64,000 bases of DNA from Pandoraea faecigallinarum (GTDB taxonomy: Bacteria; Pseudomonadota; Gammaproteobacteria; Burkholderiales; Burkholderiaceae), in assembly GCF_001029105.3 (NCBI RefSeq), contig NZ_CP011807.3, positions 4,402,001-4,466,000 on the forward strand, in the 5' to 3' direction. Below the pieces are notes generated by a model, which saw only the letters and a program-made list of their open reading frames with translations, ran no database searches and was not told where the DNA came from. The position numbers and the translations under genes were made by a program. Positions within the stretch are counted from its first letter, which is position 1, and every line of letters begins with the position of its first letter. Below, one piece after another: positions 56,598 through 64,000 of the stretch.

Positions 56598-57374
56598 ATG
56601 CTGCAACTTCGTTCGATTCTCTTCTTCATTTTCCAGATCGTCTGGACGATTCCGTACGCCATCGCGTGCATCGTGTCGTTCCCGTTCCTGTCGCGGGTGC
56701 AGCGTTACTGGTTCGCCGTGGGCTGGTGCAAGGTCGTGATTCGCGTGGGTGACACGCTGTGCGGCATGCGTTACCGCGTGATCGGCTGGGAGAATTTGCC
56801 GAAGACGTCGGCCATTCTGCTCTCGAAGCATCAATCGGCATGGGAGACGGTCGCGTTGCCCGCCCTGATGCCGCGTCCGCTGTGCTATGTCTTCAAGCGC
56901 GAGCTGCTGCTCGTGCCGTTTTTCGGCTGGGCGCTGGGCCTGCTGAGCATGATCCACATCGACCGTCGCAAGGGCACCGATGCGTTCGCGTCGGTCGTGA
57001 AACAGGGGCGTGAGCGACTCGCCGAAGGGAACTGGATCATCATGTTCCCGGAAGGCACGCGCACGAAGACCGGCTCGCGCAACAAGTACAAGTCGGGCGG
57101 GGCGCGTCTGGCGACGGCGACCGGTACCCCGATCGTGCCGATCGCGCACAACGCCGGACGGGTCTGGCCGCGCAACTCGTTCATGAAATACCCCGGGGAA
57201 GTGACCGTCTCCATCGGACCGGTCATCGAGACGGCAGGCCGCACGGCCGAAGCCGTGAACGCCGAGCTCGCCGAGTGGATCGAGCGCGAGATGATACGCA
57301 TCGACCCCGCCGCTTATACGTCGAAACCGAGGGCGAGCGCGTCTGACACTTCCGACGCGACGCCCCGGACCTGA
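56598..57374 (+). CDS. plsC: 1-acyl-sn-glycerol-3-phosphate acyltransferase
   Basis: Inner-membrane acyltransferase that makes phosphatidic acid (258 aa). The N-terminal helix ILFFIFQIVWTIPYAIACIV anchors it. Acyltransferase motif I is HQSAWE, motif III is FPEGTRTKTG, and motif IV is PIVPIAHNAG. RBS AGGA. It starts 58 bp after gmhB. Confidence 0.93.
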   Translation: MLQLRSILFFIFQIVWTIPYAIACIVSFPFLSRVQRYWFAVGWCKVVIRVGDTLCGMRYRVIGWENLPKTSAILLSKHQSAWETVALPALMPRPLCYVFKRELLLVPFFGWALGLLSMIHIDRRKGTDAFASVVKQGRERLAEGNWIIMFPEGTRTKTGSRNKYKSGGARLATATGTPIVPIAHNAGRVWPRNSFMKYPGEVTVSIGPVIETAGRTAEAVNAELAEWIEREMIRIDPAAYTSKPRASASDTSDATPRT

Positions 57375-57398
57375 CTGCGCATCACGCGAGGCCGTCTC

Positions 57399-58418
57399 AT
57401 GTCGAAAGCTCAACCCGCCACCCGCGATACACGCGATGCACGCGATAGCCGCTCCCGGCACGAGACGCCCGCCCCCCAGATGGAACTCGACCTGTTCGGC
57501 AGTCCCGCGCCCGAAGCCAATGGCGTAGCGACCGACGCTCCCGGCGTCGCCGCGTCGCCGCTCGGGGTGCCGGCCGGGTCACCGGTCATGCCGCGCCCGT
57601 CCACCACTCCCACCGCGCCCACCTTGCCGGGTGCAACGGCACCTGCCACAGACACGCCCACATCGCCGGGCACCGGTCCGCGACGCGCCCCCACCGCGGG
57701 CGAGCGCGTCATCATGCTCGACGGTCATGCGCTCTACTATCGCTTCAAACGCTCCTCACGCCGCACTATCGGCTTCATGATCGACGAATCCGGCCTGGCG
57801 GTGACTGCGCCGCGCTGGGTCACGATTGCGGACGTCGAAGCCGCCGTTGTCGAGAAGAAGCGCTGGATCTTCAGCAAGATCGCCGAGTTCCGCGAGCGGG
57901 CCGCGCGGCGCGTGATTCCGCGCGTGACATGGATCGACGGTGCGACCCTGCCCTACCTCGGCCATACGCTCACGGTCCGCCTCGGCGGGCGCGCAGGCGC
58001 GGCTCAGTACGACATCCACACGCATACGTTGTGGCTCGATTTGCCCCCGCAAGCGGCACCAGAACAAATGCGCGACCGCGTACAGGGCTGGCTGCAACAG
58101 GAGGCCCGCAAGCTGTTCACGACACGGCTGGAAGTCTATGGCGAACGGCTCGGTGTGCGTTATACGGCGCTGGGATTGTCCTCGGCGGCCACTCGCTGGG
58201 GCAGTTGCAGCGCCGACGGCCGCATTCGTCTGAACTGGCGCCTCATCCATTTCCCGCTGGGGGTGATCGATTACGTGGTCGCACACGAACTGGCGCATCT
58301 CAAGGAGATGAACCACGGGCCGCGCTTCTGGCAGGCCGTGGCGTCGATCTTCCCCGAATTCGAAGCTGCCCGGGACACGCTCAAGTCGCACGCGCCGGAG
58401 TGGCTGCCCGAATTCTGA
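57399..58418 (+). CDS. YgjP-type zinc metallopeptidase-like protein (DUF45)
   Basis: A 339-aa protein whose C-terminal DUF45/YgjP domain has the zinc motif HELAH at 296-300, then LKEMNHGPRFW with a third histidine. The long N-terminus (1-105) is Pro/Ala/Thr/Asp-rich and of low complexity, which is unusual. YgjP has been described as a UTP pyrophosphatase-like or metalloprotease-like enzyme; substrate here unknown. Overlap-free, 24 bp after plsC. Confidence 0.85.
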   Translation: MSKAQPATRDTRDARDSRSRHETPAPQMELDLFGSPAPEANGVATDAPGVAASPLGVPAGSPVMPRPSTTPTAPTLPGATAPATDTPTSPGTGPRRAPTAGERVIMLDGHALYYRFKRSSRRTIGFMIDESGLAVTAPRWVTIADVEAAVVEKKRWIFSKIAEFRERAARRVIPRVTWIDGATLPYLGHTLTVRLGGRAGAAQYDIHTHTLWLDLPPQAAPEQMRDRVQGWLQQEARKLFTTRLEVYGERLGVRYTALGLSSAATRWGSCSADGRIRLNWRLIHFPLGVIDYVVAHELAHLKEMNHGPRFWQAVASIFPEFEAARDTLKSHAPEWLPEF

Positions 58419-58547
58419 ACGACCGGCTGGGCGAATATCGCCATCGGCTCGACTGACGTTAAAATTGGTTCAACGCAACATGAATGATGTTCATTTTCAC
58501 GGTGGCGAGTACAATTGAGCTTTCGTTGTCCCCACACTGAAAACACC

Positions 58548-58949
58548 ATGCGAATGCTCCATACCATGCTGCGGGTCGGCGACCTCCAGCGCTCGATCGA
58601 TTTCTACACGCGCGTGCTCGGCATGCAACTCCTGCGTCAGAGCGAAAACCCCGAGTACAAGTACACGCTGGCGTTCGTCGGCTATGGCGCCGAGTCGGGG
58701 AACACCGTGCTCGAACTGACGTACAACTGGGGCGTGGAAAAGTACGAAATGGGTACGGCCTTCGGCCATCTGGCCGTGGAAGTCGACGACGCGTACAAGG
58801 CCTGCGATACGATCCGTGCGGCCGGTGGCAAGGTCTCGCGCGAAGCCGGTCCCGTCAAGGGCGGCACCACGGTCATCGCGTTCGTGGAGGACCCGGACGG
58901 CTACAAGATCGAACTGATTCAGAAACACTCGTCCAAGGGCGGCCTGTAA
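58548..58949 (+). CDS. gloA: Lactoylglutathione lyase (glyoxalase I)
   Basis: Converts the methylglyoxal-glutathione hemithioacetal to S-lactoylglutathione (133 aa, normal length). Metal ligands of the nickel-type enzyme: H in [18 protein letters not shown] in [12 protein letters not shown] in [15 protein letters not shown] in GYKIELIQ. Start at the ATG 58548, as homology begins there. Confidence 0.97.
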   Translation: MRMLHTMLRVGDLQRSIDFYTRVLGMQLLRQSENPEYKYTLAFVGYGAESGNTVLELTYNWGVEKYEMGTAFGHLAVEVDDAYKACDTIRAAGGKVSREAGPVKGGTTVIAFVEDPDGYKIELIQKHSSKGGL

Positions 58950-58990
58950 GTCGCAAGCGCCGCCACCGCATTCCGGTCGCGAACGCAATA

Positions 58991-59026
58991 ACGGCCGCCC
59001 CTGCGGGTCAGTTCAGGGGCGGCCGT
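58991..59026 (+). terminator. Intrinsic terminator downstream of gloA
   Basis: Arms ACGGCCGCCCCTG and CAGGGGCGGCCGT (13 bp, perfect) around a 10-base loop, followed by CTTCATT. A strong stem but a weak T-tract. Confidence 0.8.
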
Positions 59027-59031
59027 CTTCA

Positions 59032-59055
59032 TTGGTACGTTGGTGCGTTGGTACA
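59032..59055. repeat. Three tandem 8-bp repeats
   Basis: Units TTGGTACG, TTGGTGCG and TTGGTACA directly follow the gloA terminator in non-coding DNA. Confidence 0.7.
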
Positions 59056-59118
59056 TTTTCGCTCGCGCGTGAGGCGGACGTCGCCCGTTTGCGCGGCATC
59101 GGCCCACCGGGCCGTCGC

Positions 59119-59580
59119 TCAGATCTCCACCATCGCGAAAACTTCCTTGCCCACGTCGCACAACGGGCAACGCCAGTCTTCCGGCACGTCTTCCCAGCGC
59201 GTGCCCGGCGCGATGCCGTCTTCGGGATACCCCGCCGCTTCGTCATAGATCCAGCCGCAAATGACGCATACCCACTGGCGTGACGCGTCCTTCGCCGCCG
59301 GAAGGCCCGGGGCCGCCTGAGCAATCCCGGCAGTCGCCTCGTTCTGCGCGATCGAGCGCCCTTCGGATGCGGGCGCGGTGCCCGGATCGAGCAAGGTGAA
59401 AATCATTGGCGACGCGGTCCCGGACGCATCGCTCGCCGGACGTGCCAGATAGGATTGCAAGGATTCGAGCAGCGCCTGGGCTTCGTCACGCGTGAGGTCG
59501 ATCCAGAACGGATCGCCCGCGCCGTCGTTGAGCCGCGACGGAGAAAACTGCAATTCGACGGCAGAGCCTTTCTTGTACAT
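59119..59580 (-). CDS. Rubredoxin-type protein with N-terminal extension
   Basis: A 153-aa protein. The C-terminal 50 residues are a rubredoxin with four Cys ligands: [15 protein letters not shown] and [14 protein letters not shown]. The first 95 residues contain a conserved-looking segment around [20 protein letters not shown], a short linker and no known domain. Rubredoxins usually have only about 55 residues. A single Fe electron-transfer role is expected. I used the ATG at 59580 ([11 protein letters not shown]); a longer ORF to 59793 adds cysteine-rich sequence that I think is spurious. Confidence 0.85.
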   Translation of the reverse strand: MYKKGSAVELQFSPSRLNDGAGDPFWIDLTRDEAQALLESLQSYLARPASDASGTASPMIFTLLDPGTAPASEGRSIAQNEATAGIAQAAPGLPAAKDASRQWVCVICGWIYDEAAGYPEDGIAPGTRWEDVPEDWRCPLCDVGKEVFAMVEI

Positions 59581-59845
59581 ACGTATTGATGCAGGTGACG
59601 ATGGGCAAAATCGAGACGCGAATGCTGCCTCGCGAAGCATTCTATCGGCACGCCCGGGTGAAATAAATCGGCGATTCCGGGAGACATTGTGCCGCATGGC
59701 GCAACAATGGTGCGCCGCACGAGCGGCTTCCGGGCGACCATACCCGCACTGACTGCACCGGAATGATGCGGACCATATCAGGATCGGTGACAATGGCCGT
59801 CACTGCGCACCCCGTGCGCGATACATCGCCATCCGAATCAACTTC

Positions 59846-60736
59846 ATGAAAACCACGCCGCGTGCGCTCGACGCTACCGCACTCGCGATCATGCTGGGCC
59901 TGTGCATGATCTGGGGCGGCCAGCAAGTCGCCGTCAAACTGGCAGTGCCCGTCGTGCCGGCCGTCCTGCAGGCAGGTCTGCGCTCCGTCGTCGCGACCGT
60001 ACTGGTCGGTGCATGGATGCTGTGGCGGCGACAGCGCCTGTTCACCGGCGACGGCACCCTGCCCGCCGGGCTGCTCGCAGGCGGGTTGTTCTCGCTGGAA
60101 TTTCTCTGCATCTTCGTCGGCCTCACGCACACGAGCGCGTCGCGCATGGCGGTCTTCCTGTATTCGGCGCCATGCTTTACCGCCATCGGCCTGCACTGGA
60201 GCGTGCCGAGCGAGCGGCTGCGACCCATGCAATGGCTCGGCATGGCGCTCGCCTTCTTCGGCATCGTGGTGGCATTCTCGGACGGCAGCAGTGCCGATAT
60301 TGCGAAGACCTGGCCCGGCGATCTGCTCGGGGTTCTCGCCGGAGTGTTCTGGGGAATGACGACGGTCGTCGTGCGCGCCTCGCGCCTGGCCACGGCAGCG
60401 GCGTCGAAGACGCTGCTCTATCAACTCGCCGTCTCGGCCGTGTTGTTGTGCCTGTTGGCGCTGGTCACGGGGAACGTGCAGATCGCGCCGATGACGATGA
60501 CGACCTGGATCAGCCTTGTCTACCAATCCGTAGGGGTCGCGTTCGCCAGCTACCTGATCTGGTTCTGGCTGCTCACCCGCTACAGCGCCGCCCGCCTCGC
60601 GTCGTTCTCGTTCCTGAGTCCGCTATTCGGCGTGACGTTCGGCGTGCTGATTCTCGGCGAATCGGTCGGCTGGCGCTTTGGATGCGCCGTCGTACTGGTA
60701 TTCGTCGGCATCAGCCTTGTGAATCGGCGCCGCTGA
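59846..60736 (+). CDS. DMT-family transporter (EamA)
   Basis: A 296-aa drug/metabolite exporter with 10 helices in two EamA repeats (about 14-140 and 155-293). The N-terminal signature is [19 protein letters not shown] and the second repeat ends [20 protein letters not shown]. Substrate unknown. Its 3' end overlaps the convergent rsmA gene by 26 bp. Confidence 0.9.
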   Translation: MKTTPRALDATALAIMLGLCMIWGGQQVAVKLAVPVVPAVLQAGLRSVVATVLVGAWMLWRRQRLFTGDGTLPAGLLAGGLFSLEFLCIFVGLTHTSASRMAVFLYSAPCFTAIGLHWSVPSERLRPMQWLGMALAFFGIVVAFSDGSSADIAKTWPGDLLGVLAGVFWGMTTVVVRASRLATAAASKTLLYQLAVSAVLLCLLALVTGNVQIAPMTMTTWISLVYQSVGVAFASYLIWFWLLTRYSAARLASFSFLSPLFGVTFGVLILGESVGWRFGCAVVLVFVGISLVNRRR

Positions 60737-61544
60737 TCGCGCGTGCGAGATTCACGTATTCGTCGACGGGCACATCTTCGGCGCGACGCGTCAGGTCGAA
60801 ACCGAGCGCGCCGAAATCGACCCGGTCGCGGTAGCTGTGCAGCGTGTTGCGCAGCATCTTGCGACGCTGGGAAAACGCCTGCGCGACCACGGTCTCGAAC
60901 ACGTCCAGATCGACCTGCGGCAGATCGGCTACGGCGCGCGGAATCATCCGCACCACGGCGGAATCGACTTTCGGCGGCGGATTGAAGGCGTCGGGCGGTA
61001 CGTCGAGTACCTTGTCCATCCAGTAGCGGTACTGAAGCATGACCGACAGCCGGCTGTAGTTGCTCGATCCGGCCGGGGCAACCATGCGCTCGACCACTTC
61101 GTCCTGCAACATGAAATGCTGATCGCGCACGAGCGCGGCGTAGCGCATGAGGTGGAACAGCAGAGGACTGGAGATGTTGTACGGCAGGTTGCCGACGATG
61201 CGAAGGGGCGCTTCGTCGCGACGATCTTCCGGCACGAGCGAGCCGAAATCGAAATCGAGGGCATCGCCCGCGTGCACGCTCACGCGCTCTGCGAACTTGC
61301 GGGTCAGGCGCGCGACCAGATCCCGGTCGAGTTCGACCACGTGCAGATGGGCGAGCCATTCGGTCAATGGTGTCGTGAGGGCGCCGAGTCCAGGTCCGAT
61401 TTCGACCATCAGATCGTCGGTGCGTGGCGAGATCGCGCTGACGATGGCGTCGATCACGCCCATGTCGACGAGAAAGTTCTGACCAAAACGTTTGCGCGCC
61501 ACGTGGCCCTGCTGGACGCCCGTGCGCTTCGATGCGCTACTCAT
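60711..61544 (-). CDS. rsmA: 16S rRNA (adenine 1518/1519-N6) dimethyltransferase
   Basis: KsgA/RsmA dimethylates two adenines of the 16S rRNA 3' hairpin (277 aa). SAM-binding motifs [22 protein letters not shown] and the catalytic [12 protein letters not shown] are intact. It follows pdxA on the minus strand by 10 bp, in the surA-pdxA-rsmA order familiar from other proteobacteria. Confidence 0.97.
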   Translation of the reverse strand: MSSASKRTGVQQGHVARKRFGQNFLVDMGVIDAIVSAISPRTDDLMVEIGPGLGALTTPLTEWLAHLHVVELDRDLVARLTRKFAERVSVHAGDALDFDFGSLVPEDRRDEAPLRIVGNLPYNISSPLLFHLMRYAALVRDQHFMLQDEVVERMVAPAGSSNYSRLSVMLQYRYWMDKVLDVPPDAFNPPPKVDSAVVRMIPRAVADLPQVDLDVFETVVAQAFSQRRKMLRNTLHSYRDRVDFGALGFDLTRRAEDVPVDEYVNLARAISGADSQG

Positions 61545-61554
61545 GTGAAATTCC

Positions 61555-62652
61555 TTATGAACGCGGCGGCACGGCGTGCGGATCGCCGCTCGCGCCTGCG
61601 GTCAGTTGTGCGTGTGTGGCGGCGTTCGCTGCCATCGTGGCAGCGGTGCGCAGGGCTTCGAGCAGACTTCCGCTCTCGGCCCGGCCCGTGCCCGCGAGAT
61701 CGAGCGCCGTGCCATGATCGACCGATGTCCGGATGATCGGCAGACCCAGTGTGATGTTCACGCCGGCGCCGAAGCTCGCGTATTTGAGCACCGGCAACCC
61801 CTGATCGTGATACATGGCGAGCACGGCGTCGGCACCTTCGAGATGACGCGGCTGAAACAGCGTATCCGCGGGATACGGTCCGCGGGCGTCGATGCCCGCG
61901 GCATTCGCATCGTTCAACGCCGGCGTAATGACGTCGATCTCTTCGCGCCCCAGATAGCCCGACTCGCCTGCATGCGGATTGAGGCCGGTCACGAGAATGC
62001 GGGGGCGCGTCACACCGAAGTGGCGCATCAGATCGTGATTGAGGATGACGAGCGTGCGCAGCAGTTCGTCGCGACGGATCGCACCGGGCACCTGTGCGAG
62101 GGGCAGATGCGTGGTCGCCAGCGCAACGCGCAGTCCACCGCCGGCGAGCATCATCACCACGCGTGGCGTACCCGTGCGTTCGGCAAGATATTCGGTATGT
62201 CCCGTGAAGGCAACGCCGCAGTCGTTGATGGTGCTCTTCTGCAACGGCGCCGTGACGATGGCGTCGTACGTTCCTGCCAGCGCGCCGTCGATGGCGTCGT
62301 CGAGCAGCGCGAGTACGTATCGGCCGTTCGCCGCGTCGAGCTGTCCCGCCGTCACCGGTACGGAAAGCGGATGATGCACGACACGCACCCGCCCGCTCGC
62401 CAGCAATGTCTGCCATTCGTCGCCCAGGCCCACCGCCTGCGCGCGCGAGGCGAGCAACGATGCGTCGCCAAGTACGGCGAACCGGCATCGGGCCAGCAGG
62501 GTATCAGGGGAGGCAGTCGAAAGCGCCGCGGTGGCCGGAGCGGCCAGCGAAGCGGCGAGGCACGTCACAAGTGCCTGCACCGTCAATTCCGGCCCGACGC
62601 CCGCCGGTTCACCCGTGGTGATGGCGAGGACGAAGGACCGGTCGGTAGTCAT
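61555..62652 (-). CDS. pdxA: 4-hydroxythreonine-4-phosphate dehydrogenase
   Basis: Vitamin B6 biosynthesis enzyme (365 aa), oxidising and decarboxylating 4-hydroxythreonine phosphate. [19 protein letters not shown] at the N-terminus, the metal histidine in [13 protein letters not shown], and [20 protein letters not shown] near the C-terminus are conserved. The first 50 residues hold an Ala/Ser-rich insert ([16 protein letters not shown]). It lies 42 bp after surA. Confidence 0.96.
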   Translation of the reverse strand: MTTDRSFVLAITTGEPAGVGPELTVQALVTCLAASLAAPATAALSTASPDTLLARCRFAVLGDASLLASRAQAVGLGDEWQTLLASGRVRVVHHPLSVPVTAGQLDAANGRYVLALLDDAIDGALAGTYDAIVTAPLQKSTINDCGVAFTGHTEYLAERTGTPRVVMMLAGGGLRVALATTHLPLAQVPGAIRRDELLRTLVILNHDLMRHFGVTRPRILVTGLNPHAGESGYLGREEIDVITPALNDANAAGIDARGPYPADTLFQPRHLEGADAVLAMYHDQGLPVLKYASFGAGVNITLGLPIIRTSVDHGTALDLAGTGRAESGSLLEALRTAATMAANAATHAQLTAGASGDPHAVPPRS

Positions 62653-62694
62653 GCCTGAAAGGGGAAGAGAATCGAGAAACGTCTCACGCGGCGC

Positions 62695-64000
62695 TTACTG
62701 CTGCGCGTTGTTCAGACGATAGTCGACGTAAGCGCTGTCGCGCAGTTGTTGCAACCAGTCGCGATACTGCTGTTCGGCCTTGCGCCCGCGCAGTTCCTGC
62801 ATGGCGAGATTGCGTTCCTGATCGCCGGAGACCTGCGACTCGCGATGGCCCAGTACCTGAATCAGGTGATAGCCATACTCCGAGCGCACCGGGTCGCTGA
62901 TCTGTCCATCCTTGAGTTCGGACATCGCACGCTCGAACGCGGGCACCGTTTCGCCCGGCGAAATCCAGCCGAGATCGCCGCCCTGCGACGCAGAACCGTC
63001 CTTCGAGTTCTCGCGCGCAGCCACCGCAAAGTCGAGCTGACCGGCTTCGATTTTCGACTTGAGATCGAGCAGTTTCTTGCGGGCGGCTTCCTCGGAGACG
63101 CCGTCACCCACCGGGATCAGGACGTGACGCGCGTGGATTTGCGGCACCGTCATGCCCTGATCGCCCCCCTGCTTGCGGGTCTCGACCAGCTTGATGACGT
63201 GAAAACCGTTGTTGCTGCGAAGCACCTGCGGCACGACGGTGCCCGGTTGCAGCTTCTGAATCTGGTTCAGATAGAGATCGGGAATACGTTCGGGGATACG
63301 GAACCCCATGTCACCGCCATTGGCGGCATCGGACGCGTCCGAATACTGCCTGGCCAACGCGGCGAAATCGCCCCCGCTCTTCGCCTTGTCCAGCGCTTCG
63401 GCCGCTTTCTTCTGGGCAGCGCTGACCTGATCGGCGCTCGCGCCGTCCGGCAGCTTCACGAGAATTTCGCTCAGACGGTATTCCGTCTCCGCCGGTGCGG
63501 CCGTCGCGCCGCGCTGTGCCGCGAGATACGAATTGATTTCCGAATCGCTCACCTGCACCTGGCTGTCGACCTCACGGTCGCGCAGCCGCGCCATGATGAT
63601 CTGTTCGCGCACTTCCTTGCGGAAGGCATCCCAAGGCACACCCGCCTGCGACAGACGCGCCTTGTACTGAGCGACGCTCAGACGGTTGTCGGCGGCAATG
63701 CGCTGCAAGGCCTGCTCGACGTCGGCATCCTTGACGACGATGCCGCTTTCCTTGGCCCGCTGGAGCTGCACCTGCGTGACGATCATCTGTTCGAGCACCT
63801 GACGTTGCAACAGGTCGGCGTCGGGCACCGGGCGCTTGGCGAGCGTGAGTTGATGCTTGGCTTCCTCGATACGCGTGTCGAGTTCCTTGCGGGTAATCAC
63901 GCTGTCGTTGACCACGGCAACGATGGAATCGACCGCACGTGCGGACGACGCGGGCGCGCCTGCCGCGCGGGCGCTGACCGGCGCGGGCTGAGCCACCGCC
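62695..64000 (-). CDS. surA: Periplasmic chaperone SurA, N-terminus cut by window edge
   Basis: SurA escorts outer-membrane proteins to the BAM complex. The window contains 434 C-terminal codons: the chaperone part starting about AVDSIVAVVNDSVITRKELD, two parvulin-type PPIase domains (about residues 165-270 and 280-385 of the visible part, with GDMGFRIPERIP and GDLGWISPGETVPAFE), and the C-terminal helix. The GTG at 63994-63996 is not the real start: the frame stays open to the edge and the signal peptide must lie outside. Confidence 0.97.
   Translation of the reverse strand, partial: AVAQPAPVSARAAGAPASSARAVDSIVAVVNDSVITRKELDTRIEEAKHQLTLAKRPVPDADLLQRQVLEQMIVTQVQLQRAKESGIVVKDADVEQALQRIAADNRLSVAQYKARLSQAGVPWDAFRKEVREQIIMARLRDREVDSQVQVSDSEINSYLAAQRGATAAPAETEYRLSEILVKLPDGASADQVSAAQKKAAEALDKAKSGGDFAALARQYSDASDAANGGDMGFRIPERIPDLYLNQIQKLQPGTVVPQVLRSNNGFHVIKLVETRKQGGDQGMTVPQIHARHVLIPVGDGVSEEAARKKLLDLKSKIEAGQLDFAVAARENSKDGSASQGGDLGWISPGETVPAFERAMSELKDGQISDPVRSEYGYHLIQVLGHRESQVSGDQERNLAMQELRGRKAEQQYRDWLQQLRDSAYVDYRLNNAQQ

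Overview
The window is a GC-rich bacterial chromosome segment from a betaproteobacterium of the order Burkholderiales, family Burkholderiaceae. A Pandoraea-like organism is my best guess, from the protein sequences and gene order (sucD-sucC, recX-recA, miaB-phoH-ybeY-corC-lnt-glyQS-gmhB-plsC, rsmA-pdxA-surA). The genus is inference only; the order is well supported. Coding density is high. Almost everything is core or near-core metabolism, with one insertion sequence and no prophage, CRISPR array, rRNA or obvious defence island.

Layout. Positions 1-4800, minus strand: sucD (cut by the window edge), sucC and a coupled DUF2889 gene, then recX and recA with a LexA box. Positions 4995-9234, plus strand: a TctD/TctE-like two-component system followed by an MHS-type transporter. 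Positions 9379-9536: a tRNA-Met with its own consensus promoter and terminator. Positions 9614-14893: a zinc-ribbon protein, TerC, NhaR-type LysR regulator, PerM/AI-2E-type permease and a TPR/glycosyltransferase-like protein. Positions 15371-19979: an ABC importer with a double permease, an outer-membrane barrel protein and a 47-residue membrane protein. Positions 20140-23077: a threonine-to-glycine module (SDR-type threonine dehydrogenase plus Kbl) with a divergent XRE-cupin regulator. Positions 23364-29985: a chemoreceptor, a TetR-MFS-ene reductase cluster and a YbdG mechanosensitive channel. Positions 30316-33884: a four-gene osmoprotectant ABC importer. Positions 34797-36164: a membrane diguanylate cyclase.

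Positions 36214-41436, minus strand: prkA(yeaG)-yeaH-spoVR plus a VOC gene, a stress-linked AAA+/VWA/SpoVR system. An IS5-family element (41495-42343, with matching terminal repeats and a TAA target duplication) sits 58 bp upstream of prkA and probably separates the operon from its original promoter. Positions 42347-43247 are gene-poor. Positions 43248-46007: a zinc/manganese-type ABC importer led by a 40-residue membrane protein, behind a 19-bp palindrome that looks like a metalloregulator site. Positions 46213-58418, plus strand: miaB, phoH, ybeY, chaC-like, corC, lnt, glyQ, glyS, gmhB, plsC and a YgjP-type metallopeptidase. Positions 58548-64000: gloA, an unusual rubredoxin with an N-terminal extension, a DMT transporter, and minus-strand surA (cut by the window edge), pdxA and rsmA.

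I did not find a clearly undescribed system. The best leads are the IS insertion in front of prkA, the DUF2889-sucCD coupling, the small membrane protein of the metal importer, the ABC importer without a binding protein, the extracytoplasmic insert of the MHS transporter, and a few orphan hairpins and palindromes.
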